Shown: one piece after another, positions 8,172 to 16,443 of the stretch
How positions within the stretch are numbered: the stretch's first letter is position 1
Layout: each line of letters begins with the position of its first letter
DNA from: CAZNRY01 sp964575675
GTDB taxonomy: Bacteria > Eisenbacteria > RBG-16-71-46 > CAIMUX01 > VGJL01
Direction: 5' to 3'
DNA: 45,953 bases
Assembly: GCA_964575675.1 (NCBI GenBank)
Contig: CAZNRY010000005.1
Span: 1-45,953, forward strand
Notes under the pieces: model-generated
The model's input: the letters and a program-made list of their open reading frames with translations, nothing else
Told to the model about the DNA's origin: nothing
The model's database searches: none
Position numbers and translations under genes: made by a program

Positions 8172-9373
8172 GAGCCGCCTCCGAAGAAGCGCCCGATCAC
8201 CTGGAAGACCGTCGCCTTCTTGAGGCTCGCCGATGCCACGACGGGCGTTCGTATGACGACCCCCTCATCGAGACGCAGCTCGACCACCCCGACGGTGTCG
8301 CCCTTGGCGACCGGCGCGAGCAGCCCCTTCTTGGGAACGAGAATCGGATCCGGCGGTTTGGCGCCGCTTGGGAGAATAGCGGCGAGGGGACCCGCCGCAA
8401 CCGCGTCGACGACCGGTTTCCTTCCCCCCTTGACCGGCACGCCGCCCGGGATGGGCGATCCCGCCGCGAGCACGATGTTTTGACGAAGCTGGGCGAAACC
8501 GGCGCCCAGGAGATGGGCGGTCTCCTGGAAACGCATCCTGTTCGACTCGGCGCCCATCACGACCGAGATGAACCGCATCCCCTTCCGCTCCGCCGTCGCG
8601 CAGAGACAGAATCCCGCCTTCCGCGTGTACCCGGTCTTGAGGCCATCCAGCCCGGGAAAGTCGCCGAGGAGCTTGTTCGTGTTCTGAAGAAGGAACTTCC
8701 CGTCGCGGAACGGAGCCTCTTGCGTGCTCGACCAGGCCAGGACGTGCGGCATCGCGACCAGGCGCCGCGCGATCTTCGAAATGTCCCGGGCGCTGGTGAC
8801 GTTCCCCACGCCCGGCTCGTCGTCCAGCCCGTGCACGTTGATGTAGCGCGTGCCCGTCAGGCCGAGTTCCCTCGCGCGGACGTTCATCAGGTCGACGAAA
8901 CCGTCGGCCGTCCCTGCGATGTGCTCCGCGACCGCCACGCAGGCATCGTTCGCCGAGGCGATCACGATCGCCCGCAGGAGATCCTCGAGAGGGAACACCT
9001 CGCCTTCGGCCAGATAGACCTGCGATCCCCCGATCTTGCTCGCCCAGGCAGACACCTGCACCAGCTCGTCGAGACGGAGCTCGCCTCGCTCGACCCGCTC
9101 GAGGACGAGCAGCTCCAGCATCAGCTTGGCGACACTCGCGGGCGCGCGCGGCAGATCGGCCGACTGTTCATAGAGGACTTCGCCGGTCGTCGGCTCGATC
9201 AGAATGGCGGAGATGGCCCGTATCGATGAGATCTCGATCTGCCAGGCATACGCCGGATTCGATTGACCGATGAGGAAGCACGCGGCGAGCGCCAGAAGGG
9301 CTTTGACGAAGGCGCGCCGGCCGATCGCGACCCGGGAGAATCCGTTCCCTGACGACCCTCGCACTCCCTGCAA
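8168..9373 (-). CDS. D-alanyl-D-alanine carboxypeptidase (PBP5-type), copy 2
   Basis: A second 401-residue S11 carboxypeptidase, paralogous to the gene after it. Motifs are S80-VAK83, S140-A-N142 and K246-T-G, with the same DGLKTGYT..AG.CL context. Residues 17-43 (RRAFVKALLALAACFLIGQS then AYAW) form a signal peptide. The first codon used here is TTG at 9373, just after GGGAGG; GTG at 9364 is an equally possible start and gives a better distance to that site. It is the first gene of the minus-strand operon dac-dac-thyX-like. The copies are similar along their whole length but clearly diverged, so the duplication is not recent. Confidence 0.92.
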   Translation of the reverse strand: MQGVRGSSGNGFSRVAIGRRAFVKALLALAACFLIGQSNPAYAWQIEISSIRAISAILIEPTTGEVLYEQSADLPRAPASVAKLMLELLVLERVERGELRLDELVQVSAWASKIGGSQVYLAEGEVFPLEDLLRAIVIASANDACVAVAEHIAGTADGFVDLMNVRARELGLTGTRYINVHGLDDEPGVGNVTSARDISKIARRLVAMPHVLAWSSTQEAPFRDGKFLLQNTNKLLGDFPGLDGLKTGYTRKAGFCLCATAERKGMRFISVVMGAESNRMRFQETAHLLGAGFAQLRQNIVLAAGSPIPGGVPVKGGRKPVVDAVAAGPLAAILPSGAKPPDPILVPKKGLLAPVAKGDTVGVVELRLDEGVVIRTPVVASASLKKATVFQVIGRFFGGGS

Positions 9374-9722
9374 CCTACCTCCCAGCCTTGGTAGTGGTCT
9401 GACTGTCGAAAATCCCCTGAAATGTTGGAATATAACGACTTAGCAGAACATTGGCGGCATCCTAACATCCTCCCCCGCCCCCGTCAACCCAACGGTCTCC
9501 CTGGGACGGCAACCCTGACGGCACCCCCAGGATGGCCTTGCAACACCTTTCCTCCTAGGGCATTGCAAGTATGGCTCTTTTCAGCCAGTCGCCTCGGATC
9601 GGACTCGAACCGGCTGGGAAGGAACCAGGCGACCCGGAAAATCGCGCATGGCGGGAGCGATCCCCGTGAGTGAGACTCGCTTCACCCTTGTGGTCGCCGT
9701 CAGGCATGAAGGAAGCAGCGTC
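9374..9722. other. Gene-free divergent region with three small inverted repeats
   Basis: This stretch separates the minus-strand dac operon from the plus-strand glycosyltransferase. I see no gene. It holds three successive stem-forming repeats: CTTGCAA (9537-9543) with TTGCAAG (9563-9569); GGCT (9573-9576) with AGCC (9583-9586); and GTCGCCT (9588-9594) with AGGCGAC (9627-9633). An AT-rich patch (AATATAACGACTTAG, 9429-9443) is the most likely promoter area for the dac operon. The first stems lie in the likely 5' leader of the glycosyltransferase mRNA. I match it to no known riboswitch. Confidence 0.5.
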
Positions 9723-10871
9723 ATGAAGGTCGTCATCGTGACAGCGTTCCCCGACGATCCGAGCCGCATCTCGAGCGGACCGGCTGGCGTCGGTGTCACA
9801 TTGTCGGGGGCTCTAGCATCGATCCCGGGCCTCGATCTCGAGCTTGTCGTGCCCGGCTCGTCGCTTCCTGAAGAGACAATCCGCGAGGTCGCCGGCCTGA
9901 GAGTGCACTATTTGCCGCGGAAGGGCCCCATCCACCCTGCGGTGGGCTACCTTTGGACCTCGCCCCGCCAGATCGCGCGCAAGCTTGCGGAGATCGATCA
10001 CGATCTCGTGCATGTTCAGAACTGGGCGAGCTTCCTTCCGCGCTCTCGCGAACCGGCACTCCTCACGATTCACGGGATCCTCGAGCGGGACATTCTCTAC
10101 CGCGGCCGCTTCCGGTGGCTGCGCTCGCAAGTCATGAGGCAGGTTGAGATGCGGGCCCGCGGGCGCGCCGCCTATGTGATCGTCGTGAGCCCGTACGTCC
10201 GCCGTTGTCTGGGGAGTCAGATCCACGGACGCGCGTGGGACATCGACAATCCGGTCGGGGACCGATTCTTCGAGGTGGAACGCCGGCCGGTGCGCAGCCG
10301 CATTCTGTTTGCGGGCCGGATGACGCCGCTCAAGAACGTGCTGGGTCTGATCGATGCCTTCGCCCTGCACGCGGCAGACGACCCGCAGGCCGAACTCCGT
10401 CTGGCCGGAGGGGACGGCGGGACCGGATACTCGGCGGAATGCGCCCGCCTCGCGGCAACCCTCGGGGTCACTGGCCGCGTCAAGTTCCTGGGCCTGACCG
10501 GCGCCGAGCAGATGACGCACGAGTACTCGCGGGCATCGTGCCTCGCCCTCTGCTCCTTCCAGGAGAACGCCCCGGTCGTGATCGGCGAGGCGATGGCTGC
10601 CGGGGTCCCGGTCGTGGCCTCGATGGTCGGCGGCATCCCGTCGATGGTGGAGGATGGACAGACGGGACGGCTCGTCGATCCGCGCGATCACCTGGGGATC
10701 GCCCGCGCCATCGCTGACGTGTTGGCGCCAGGCCGGGGCGAGATGATGTCGTCCCGGGCGCGGGAGATCGCGGGCGAGCGGTTCCGCCCCGCGGTCGTCG
10801 CGCGCAGGACCTTCGATGTCTATCGGGAGATCCTCGAAGAGTCGGGCGCCCGCGGAACCGGAGCGCGCTGA
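9723..10871 (+). CDS. GT4-family glycosyltransferase (group 1)
   Basis: A 382-residue retaining glycosyltransferase with the two-Rossmann GT-B fold; no membrane segment is seen, so it works on the cytoplasmic face. The N-terminal domain carries an FPDDPSRISSGPAGV acceptor region. The C-terminal domain shows ILFAGRMTPLKNVLGLIDAF, LRLAGGDGG, VKFLGL, and the nucleotide-sugar E-x7-E region ENAPVVIGEAMAAGVPVVAS followed by VGGIPSMVEDG.TG.LV. The ATG at 9723 was chosen because AAGGAAG is upstream and MKVVIVTAFP is the normal GT4 start; an upstream in-frame ATG at 9648 adds 25 residues. The gene opens the polysaccharide region and overlaps no other gene but lies 22 bases before the deacetylase, so they are likely co-transcribed. 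Confidence 0.88.
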   Translation: MKVVIVTAFPDDPSRISSGPAGVGVTLSGALASIPGLDLELVVPGSSLPEETIREVAGLRVHYLPRKGPIHPAVGYLWTSPRQIARKLAEIDHDLVHVQNWASFLPRSREPALLTIHGILERDILYRGRFRWLRSQVMRQVEMRARGRAAYVIVVSPYVRRCLGSQIHGRAWDIDNPVGDRFFEVERRPVRSRILFAGRMTPLKNVLGLIDAFALHAADDPQAELRLAGGDGGTGYSAECARLAATLGVTGRVKFLGLTGAEQMTHEYSRASCLALCSFQENAPVVIGEAMAAGVPVVASMVGGIPSMVEDGQTGRLVDPRDHLGIARAIADVLAPGRGEMMSSRAREIAGERFRPAVVARRTFDVYREILEESGARGTGAR

Positions 10872-10893
10872 CCATGAAGGCAGCGGACGGCAG

Positions 10894-11979
10894 ATGATGC
10901 AGCAGGCGCGCAACACGAGCCGTTGGATGGCCGCGGGAATCGCGGGCAGCCTCGGTTTCACCGCGCGGCACGCGCGTCGGCGAAGACTCGCAGGCCGATG
11001 GGGGATCATCCTGGGCTATCACCGGGTGATCCCGCCAGATGAGACCGGCTCCCTTTACCGGATGGGAATGAGCGCGGGTCTGTTCGAGGCACAGATCCGC
11101 TGGCTCGCGGCCAGCCACCGCATCGTCTCGATGGAGGAGTTCCTCACGTGGCGCGCCTCGGACCGCACGCCTCCCGAGGACATCGTCGTTCTCACCTTCG
11201 ACGACGGTTATCGCGATAACCTGACCCACGCCGCCCCCATTCTGAAGGGACTGGGGATTCCCGCCCTCTTCTACGTCACATCCTCGGGCCTGACCGAGAG
11301 GATGCCGTACTGGCCAGAGGTGCTGGGACAGATGATCCTGTTGACCCAAGCTCGATCGGTCAGTTTCGGGATCGACCCGGAAGCCCCGGGGATCGGAGCG
11401 ATCGAGTACCCGCTCGCCACGCCGGCGCAGCGATCTTGCTCCTGCCTCCGCATGATCGCGGACCTGCGCAAGCTTCCAACGGCAGGCATCGCGAAAGCGA
11501 TCGGAACCATCGCCGCGCGGCTCGGCGTCGACCCCGCGGTCGCGCGGAAGAGGACGCCCCGCCTTCTCGATGCCGATGACGTCCGCTCCCTCGCCTCCGA
11601 TGGGTTCACGATCGGTTCACACTCCGTGACCCACCCCTTTCTCCCCTCGGAAGAGATCGAGACCCAGCGCCGCGAGATCGTGGAATCGAAGCGGGCCATC
11701 GAGAGTGCGACTCAATCGCCCGTCGTCGATTTCTGCTATCCCGGCGGAGGCCACGACGAGCGGACGCGATCCCTGGTTCGCGAGGCGGGGTACCGATCGG
11801 CCGTGACGTGGGAGCCCGGCGTGGCCGGTCCCGCGGACGACCCCTACGCGTTGCCCCGCAAGGGAATCGGCCCGGCCCTGGCTTCCGGACCCGCCGGGGG
11901 CTTCTCGCCGTCGATGATGGAAGGGGAGATCACAGGGTTGATCTCGCACCTGATGCGCGGGAAGCGCCGGCGGCGTTGA
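10894..11979 (+). CDS. Polysaccharide deacetylase (NodB-type, CE4)
   Basis: A 361-residue carbohydrate esterase 4 protein that removes N- or O-acetyl groups from a glycan. The catalytic TFDDGYRDN motif (general base Asp and metal Asp) follows a GIILGYHRV opening, and the metal histidines are in SHSVTHPFL. A later VDFCYPGGGHDE block supplies the arginine/Pro-Gly loop region. The first ~30 residues include a basic, weakly hydrophobic stretch and not a clean signal peptide, so location is uncertain. The start at 10894 (or the adjacent ATG at 10897) avoids overlap with the glycosyltransferase; the ribosome site is weak (GGACGG). Its stop codon lies in an 18-bp palindrome. Confidence 0.87.
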   Translation: MMQQARNTSRWMAAGIAGSLGFTARHARRRRLAGRWGIILGYHRVIPPDETGSLYRMGMSAGLFEAQIRWLAASHRIVSMEEFLTWRASDRTPPEDIVVLTFDDGYRDNLTHAAPILKGLGIPALFYVTSSGLTERMPYWPEVLGQMILLTQARSVSFGIDPEAPGIGAIEYPLATPAQRSCSCLRMIADLRKLPTAGIAKAIGTIAARLGVDPAVARKRTPRLLDADDVRSLASDGFTIGSHSVTHPFLPSEEIETQRREIVESKRAIESATQSPVVDFCYPGGGHDERTRSLVREAGYRSAVTWEPGVAGPADDPYALPRKGIGPALASGPAGGFSPSMMEGEITGLISHLMRGKRRRR

Positions 11980-11994
11980 GATCTCGAGATCTCA
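11977..11994. repeat. 18-bp perfect palindrome at the deacetylase stop codon
   Basis: TGAGATCTCGAGATCTCA reads the same on both strands. It is also two tandem copies of the 8-bp palindrome GAGATCTC with one flanking pair. It begins with the TGA stop of the deacetylase. It could be a protein-binding dyad; there is no loop, so it is a poor terminator. Confidence 0.5.
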
Positions 11995-12155
11995 GGAACC
12001 CTCTGCAGCTTTGGCCCCCTGATGACGATACGATAGTGGGTTCCTTTTCACCCGTTCGCCGTCGAGAGACGGAAACGGACCGAACCGATGGGGGCCCTTG
12101 GGGTAAGCAGGAAACGGCGGCGCGGAACCAAAGACCGAAGAATCGGGGGACGCAC

Positions 12156-14624
12156 ATGACCATCGCCCGGAAGGATCCGGCATCCCACGGCCCAGCCAAG
12201 CATTCCATTCGCGCGGGATTCCGCGGGTTGCTCCCGCCCGGCATCCTGCCGGGTATCGTGCCGATCCTTCTCCCGCTCCTCCTTCTCATGCCGGGTACGG
12301 CGGATGCGACGGGCGCGGTTGATCTATCGAGCCTGCCCGCTCATCCCAGGTACTTCCTGACCGAGGCCATCCTGCCGACGATTCGCGCCGAGATCGCTTC
12401 GGGCCACAAGGCGACGATGTACAACGAGGTCAAGAGCCGTGCGAACGGTTACCTGGCCGCATCTCCATCCGTCAACATCTACGCGGTCATGACCCTGGCC
12501 CTCGTCGGAAAGGTCGAGTCGAACGCGACTTACACGCAGAAGGCGATAGACTTCTTCATGTACGCGGTCAACGGCGGTTCCTGGGACAAGAAGATCATCG
12601 AATGGCCGCTGGCCTACGACTGGCTGTATCAGAACCTCACCCCGACCCAGAGGACCGCCGCCCGGGCCCTCGCGCTCCCCCTCTACACGCTGGGCGAACA
12701 GAGGACGGTCTACTACAACCTCGAGGCGCTGTATGCCACGACGCACGGTTTGGCCGGCTTGGCATTCTTCGGAGAAGGATCCGCCTCCGAGAACCAGAAG
12801 TGCCAGGACCTCGTGGACGAGTGGGACGGACGGATGCGCGGCGTGCGGCAGTACTCCTATCCTGCCGGCGCCGCGGCGTCGAAGGGCGGAGTTTTGCCGA
12901 CGAGGCAGCTCTACTTCCCCGACGGCGGGTACTACAAGGGGATGGAGTACACGCAGATCGACATGGAGGGGATCGCATTCTACCTGGCGCTCTTCGAGGA
13001 CCTGGGTCTCGGCGACCACTGGGACGTGGCGGGCTCGTACATCGACAACTGGCCCCCGTACCTTCTCTACATCACGCGGCCTGACGGGTTCAGTCAGCGT
13101 CTCATGACCGGTACGACGTTCGGCATCATCGCCCGCGGCTACCAGTCGCTCGCGCTCATCGCCTCCCATCGCGGAAACGGCTACGCCGCGTGGCTCGTCG
13201 ACAACGCCTTCTGGGCCAGCTCGCAGGGAGGTTACGAGTGGGCGATCATGTGCGCGGTCTGGCGGACCAGCGTCCCCCAGACCGCCCCGACGACGCTCCC
13301 GCTCGCCAAGCTCTACGGCGCGGACGGCAAGGACAACGTCGCTGGCACGAGCTGGAGCGAGAAGGTAATCCTCCGCTCCGGCTGGAACATGAACGGGGCG
13401 AATGACGACTCGTACTTCACCCTGCACGCGGGGGGATACTTCGGCGATTACTGGAACTTCTACCAGCTCGCCTTCGAGATCTACTACAGGGGCGCCCTCG
13501 CCATTCGCTCCGGCTACTACAAGAGCGGCGACGCATTCCTGAAGAACTACAACTCGCGCGCGATGGCGGCGAACTGCGTGGTCGTCCTCGACGAGCAACA
13601 GGCGAACTTGAGCGACCGGTGGGGGCAGGATTACCTCTACTCCTCCCCGGGTCCAGGAGCGCCGCAGCACATCTACGACGTCGGCGACGACAATGTGTAC
13701 GACACGGCCGACATCCTCTTCTTCGAGGAGAGAGTCCTCGAGGACGGAAGCAGAAGCTACTACGTGAAGGCCGCGTCGAACTCGGCGGGCGCCTACGATT
13801 ACACGAACGCGACCCGCCGCGTCTCGCTCCAAACACGGGAGGTCGCCGCGCTCGGCCGCTACTATGTCATTCGCGACAAGGTGATCCAGGACGGCGACAA
13901 CAACAGCGTCCGTTTCCTCCTCCACACGATCAACAAGCCGGTAGTCGAGGCATCCGCGACGAGCACGCCGGTCGCCAACCACATCGTCCTCTACCCGCGC
14001 GCGCGCTATTCCGCGGTACGCAGCGAGCTGCTGGCCAGGGAGGGCGGTCTTCCGTCGATTCAGTACGCTGGCAAGATCTGGTGCGTCCCGGTTCTGCCGC
14101 AGAACGCGACGCTCCGGATGGTCGGAGGGACGGGCTACGAGTTCTGGGTCGATGACGGCTCCGGCGCGGGCGTCAACACGCCGATCGAGGGGTCCTACTT
14201 CCAGAACCCGGCCGACTTCACGAACGCGAACGAAGCAGGACAGTGGCGCATGGAGACGATCGCCCCTCCCGCCGGGACCGTCGATTTCGTCCACGCGATC
14301 TACGCCGGCCCGACATCCGGGACCATGCCCGAAGTCCGTCCGATCGACGAACCGGCCGCGGTGGGGTGCGAGATCGCCGGGCAGGGTGTCTTCATCTTCG
14401 GGCGCAGCGAGCAGGGCGAAACGGGAATTGACTACCAGATCACGGGCGAGATGTTGAACGCCCCGCAGATGATCGAGGGACTCAAGCCGGAGGTCGAGTA
14501 CGCCGTCCGAATCGGCCCGAACGAACCGTTTGCCGCAAGGTCGAGCGCGTCCGGAGGGATCTCATTCCGCGCGAGCGGCCCGGCGAGCGTGGAGATCAGC
14601 CCGGCGGGCATGGCGGCGCGGTAG
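12156..14624 (+). CDS. Exported heparinase II/III-like protein
   Basis: An 822-residue protein with a hydrophobic export segment (ILPGIVPILLPLLLLMPG, about residues 29-46, then TADATG). The N-terminal half (about 55-390) is alpha-helical with repeated aromatic patches, like the toroid domain of polysaccharide lyases (AYDWLYQNLTP, FPDGGYYKGMEYTQIDMEG). The middle to C-terminal part (about 400-680) matches the heparinase II/III beta domain, for example VILRSGWNMNGANDDSYFTLHAGGYFGDYWNF and the later HTINKPVVEA. Such enzymes cleave uronic-acid polysaccharides by beta-elimination, though many homologues in biosynthesis loci have no proven activity. The ATG at 12156 follows GGGGGA; the upstream 116 in-frame codons belong to the deacetylase region. 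No sorting module is seen at its end. Confidence 0.8.
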   Translation: MTIARKDPASHGPAKHSIRAGFRGLLPPGILPGIVPILLPLLLLMPGTADATGAVDLSSLPAHPRYFLTEAILPTIRAEIASGHKATMYNEVKSRANGYLAASPSVNIYAVMTLALVGKVESNATYTQKAIDFFMYAVNGGSWDKKIIEWPLAYDWLYQNLTPTQRTAARALALPLYTLGEQRTVYYNLEALYATTHGLAGLAFFGEGSASENQKCQDLVDEWDGRMRGVRQYSYPAGAAASKGGVLPTRQLYFPDGGYYKGMEYTQIDMEGIAFYLALFEDLGLGDHWDVAGSYIDNWPPYLLYITRPDGFSQRLMTGTTFGIIARGYQSLALIASHRGNGYAAWLVDNAFWASSQGGYEWAIMCAVWRTSVPQTAPTTLPLAKLYGADGKDNVAGTSWSEKVILRSGWNMNGANDDSYFTLHAGGYFGDYWNFYQLAFEIYYRGALAIRSGYYKSGDAFLKNYNSRAMAANCVVVLDEQQANLSDRWGQDYLYSSPGPGAPQHIYDVGDDNVYDTADILFFEERVLEDGSRSYYVKAASNSAGAYDYTNATRRVSLQTREVAALGRYYVIRDKVIQDGDNNSVRFLLHTINKPVVEASATSTPVANHIVLYPRARYSAVRSELLAREGGLPSIQYAGKIWCVPVLPQNATLRMVGGTGYEFWVDDGSGAGVNTPIEGSYFQNPADFTNANEAGQWRMETIAPPAGTVDFVHAIYAGPTSGTMPEVRPIDEPAAVGCEIAGQGVFIFGRSEQGETGIDYQITGEMLNAPQMIEGLKPEVEYAVRIGPNEPFAARSSASGGISFRASGPASVEISPAGMAAR

Positions 14625-14649
14625 ACCCCGGGCCGGGTCGCGCAACGGT

Positions 14650-14825
14650 TCGTGCGGCGGGATGACGGGATCGGACCTGCAGGGGCTGCTCGCCGCGCGG
14701 ATCAGACGTTCCACCCAGTCAGGCGGTAGACGCGCGAAGCGAGCCGCAGGCGCGAGCCAGATTCGTCGAGCATCTCCATGCGAGCGCCGGTCCGAAAGGT
14801 CCGATCCCGTCATCCCGCCGCACGA
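14650..14825. mobile_element. 176-bp element bounded by perfect 29-bp inverted repeats
   Basis: The left arm 14650-14678 and the right arm 14797-14825 are exact reverse complements over 29 bases (left arm begins TCGTGCGGCGGGATGACGGG). They enclose 118 bases with no reading frame that I can support. The element exactly fills the gap between the convergent heparinase-like and glycosyltransferase genes, starting 25 bases after one stop codon and ending 6 bases before the other. I see no target-site duplication. It could be a MITE-like non-autonomous element or a very long bidirectional hairpin. The inverted repeat is certain; the mobile nature is inference. Confidence 0.6.
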
Positions 14826-14831
14826 CCCAGC

Positions 14832-16049
14832 CTACTTCACCAGCGCCGCCTCGATGCATCCCCGCATCGCCTCATACTGCTTGTCGCGGTCGAACTCTAC
14901 CTCGGCCATCCGCCGCGCGTTCGCTCCCATGTCCCGCAGCCGATCGCGATCTCCGGCCATGCGGGCGATCTGGGCCGCGAATTCCGCGGGATCATCCGTC
15001 TCGGCCGCGACGCCCGCGTCGTAGCGGCGCAGGAGATCGGCCTTCCAACCGCCGTAGTTCATCAGGCACGGCAGGCCCGCGGCGGCGTAGTCGAAGAACT
15101 TGTTCGCCGAGTTCATCTCGAGGATTGGAAGCCGCTTGATCAACATCAATCCCAAGTCCGCCGCTGCGAGCCACTCCGGCATCTCCGTCTTCGGCACGGG
15201 CCCCAGGAAGCGGAGATTGCCGATCTTCTCGTCGCGCGCCCGCTCCTCCAGCCGCCGCCTCTGTCCTCCCTCGCCAACGAGGTAGACCACGGCGTTCGGC
15301 AGAAGCTCTGCGAGCCGCTCGCAAACCGGAAGAACGAAGTCGAGGCCGTTGACGATCCCCATGGCGCCGGTGTGCACGATGAGGAAGCCGGCGTCGATTC
15401 CAAGCCTACGGCGAAGCCCGCTTCCGTCGACGCCGGGATGAAAGAGATCGAGGTCGGAACCGTTGGGTATCACGACGACGCGCTCGGGCGCGATCCCGTA
15501 GCGGAGGATCCCCTCCCTCATCCCAGGTGAGAGAGCGATGATGCGCGCACTTTTCCTGTAGGCCGCGCGAGCGAGCCCCTTTGCGGCGGCAAGCAGCGCC
15601 GGATTGCGCAAGATGCCCATCCCCTCCGGGACCTCGGGCCAGAGATCGCGCACCTCGAACACGAGCGGGATCCTCCGGAAGATCCGCCCGGCGAGCGCGG
15701 GCAGCGCCACGGTGAGGGGCGTGCTGCTCGCGTAGATCAGGTCCGGCCGGGGCGCAGCAAGGATCCCGATCGTTGATCGCGTCGCGAAGCGGAGGAACTC
15801 GACAACCCGCCGCGCGAATCCCATTCGATTGCTGTAGGACGAAGGGACAGCCCAAACCCTGATTCCATCGATCTCCGCCTCGATCAGTCCCTTCCGCCGC
15901 GGCCCGCTGAGGCCGGGCAACCGCGCCGTCGAGGTGATGACCAAGACGTCGTGACCGTCTTCGCGCAGGCGGCGGGCGAACTCGTACGACCGGGTGCTCC
16001 CGGATCCATCGCGCGTCTTGAAATACTGGTAGAGATAGACGATCCGCAT
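14832..16049 (-). CDS. GT4-family glycosyltransferase (WbuB-like)
   Basis: A 405-residue GT-B glycosyltransferase. It starts MRIVYLYQYFKTRDGSGSTR, like the WbuB/colanic-acid type enzymes that transfer N-acetylfucosamine or related sugars, and has the FEVRDLWPEVPEGMG segment typical of that group. The donor-binding domain shows VVVIPNGSDLDLFHPG, FLIVHTGAMGIVNGLDFVL, LRFLGPV and a degenerate E-x7-E region (LPILEMNSANKFFDYAAAGLPCL). The ATG at 16049 follows GGGAG; a longer in-frame start at 16136 adds 29 residues without similarity. It converges on the heparinase-like gene and diverges from the fibronectin-III gene. Confidence 0.87.
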   Translation of the reverse strand: MRIVYLYQYFKTRDGSGSTRSYEFARRLREDGHDVLVITSTARLPGLSGPRRKGLIEAEIDGIRVWAVPSSYSNRMGFARRVVEFLRFATRSTIGILAAPRPDLIYASSTPLTVALPALAGRIFRRIPLVFEVRDLWPEVPEGMGILRNPALLAAAKGLARAAYRKSARIIALSPGMREGILRYGIAPERVVVIPNGSDLDLFHPGVDGSGLRRRLGIDAGFLIVHTGAMGIVNGLDFVLPVCERLAELLPNAVVYLVGEGGQRRRLEERARDEKIGNLRFLGPVPKTEMPEWLAAADLGLMLIKRLPILEMNSANKFFDYAAAGLPCLMNYGGWKADLLRRYDAGVAAETDDPAEFAAQIARMAGDRDRLRDMGANARRMAEVEFDRDKQYEAMRGCIEAALVK

Positions 16050-16430
16050 TGGGCTCCCGTCTTCCAGAGACACGGCCAGGGAACCATCCGCCGGGCGCGC
16101 ACGTCGATCGAGCGCACGCTGCCCCGACTGCTCCACGCTTCGCTAACTGATCTTGCGATCAACTTTTCCAAATGCTCGAACTGCATTCTGCGCTCCCGAT
16201 CTCTCGATTCGCAATGACCGTCCGCCGTAGCGGGTGAAGCAGGCCTTCCCGGGGGGTGCCGGGCAGCACCCGAAGGACCCACAACACATTATAAATACGC
16301 TAGTTAGAAAGATCTCGTCGAACCCTCATTTGCCGCATCCGTTGGCTTCCGGCTTGCCTTGGTTTCCACACGGCGAATTGGCCGGCTGGCACCACGCGCC
16401 ACACCGCCTCGGCTGCAAACCGACGGCTTC
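16050..16430. other. Gene-free divergent region upstream of the fibronectin-III gene
   Basis: I see no gene here. It holds a GC hairpin GGGTGC (16254-16259) / GCACCC (16266-16271) with a six-base loop and an AT-rich patch (CATTATAAATACGCTAGTTAG, 16288-16307) that stands out from the surrounding GC-rich sequence and is the likely promoter area for one of the divergent genes. No good -35 box pairs with it. Confidence 0.4.
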
Positions 16431-16443
16431 ATGAGGAGGATCT

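Noticed and set aside
9588..9633. tRNA-like segment on the minus strand (GGTTCGAGTCC with GTCGCCT/AGGCGAC arms)
   Set aside because: It is only 46 bases long, has no D or anticodon arm, and the T-stem does not pair properly. It is treated as an inverted repeat.
12324..14294. 656-codon minus-strand open frame opposite the heparinase-like gene
   Set aside because: Valine/arginine-rich shadow frame with no recognisable domain; the plus strand encodes the real protein.
14562..14813. Short open frame across the 29-bp inverted repeat
   Set aside because: It has no family similarity; the repeated peptide at both ends arises from the palindrome.
16320..16440. Possible cyclic-di-GMP riboswitch before the fibronectin-III gene (GCAAACC present)
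   Set aside because: The other conserved parts and stem order of the riboswitch are absent.
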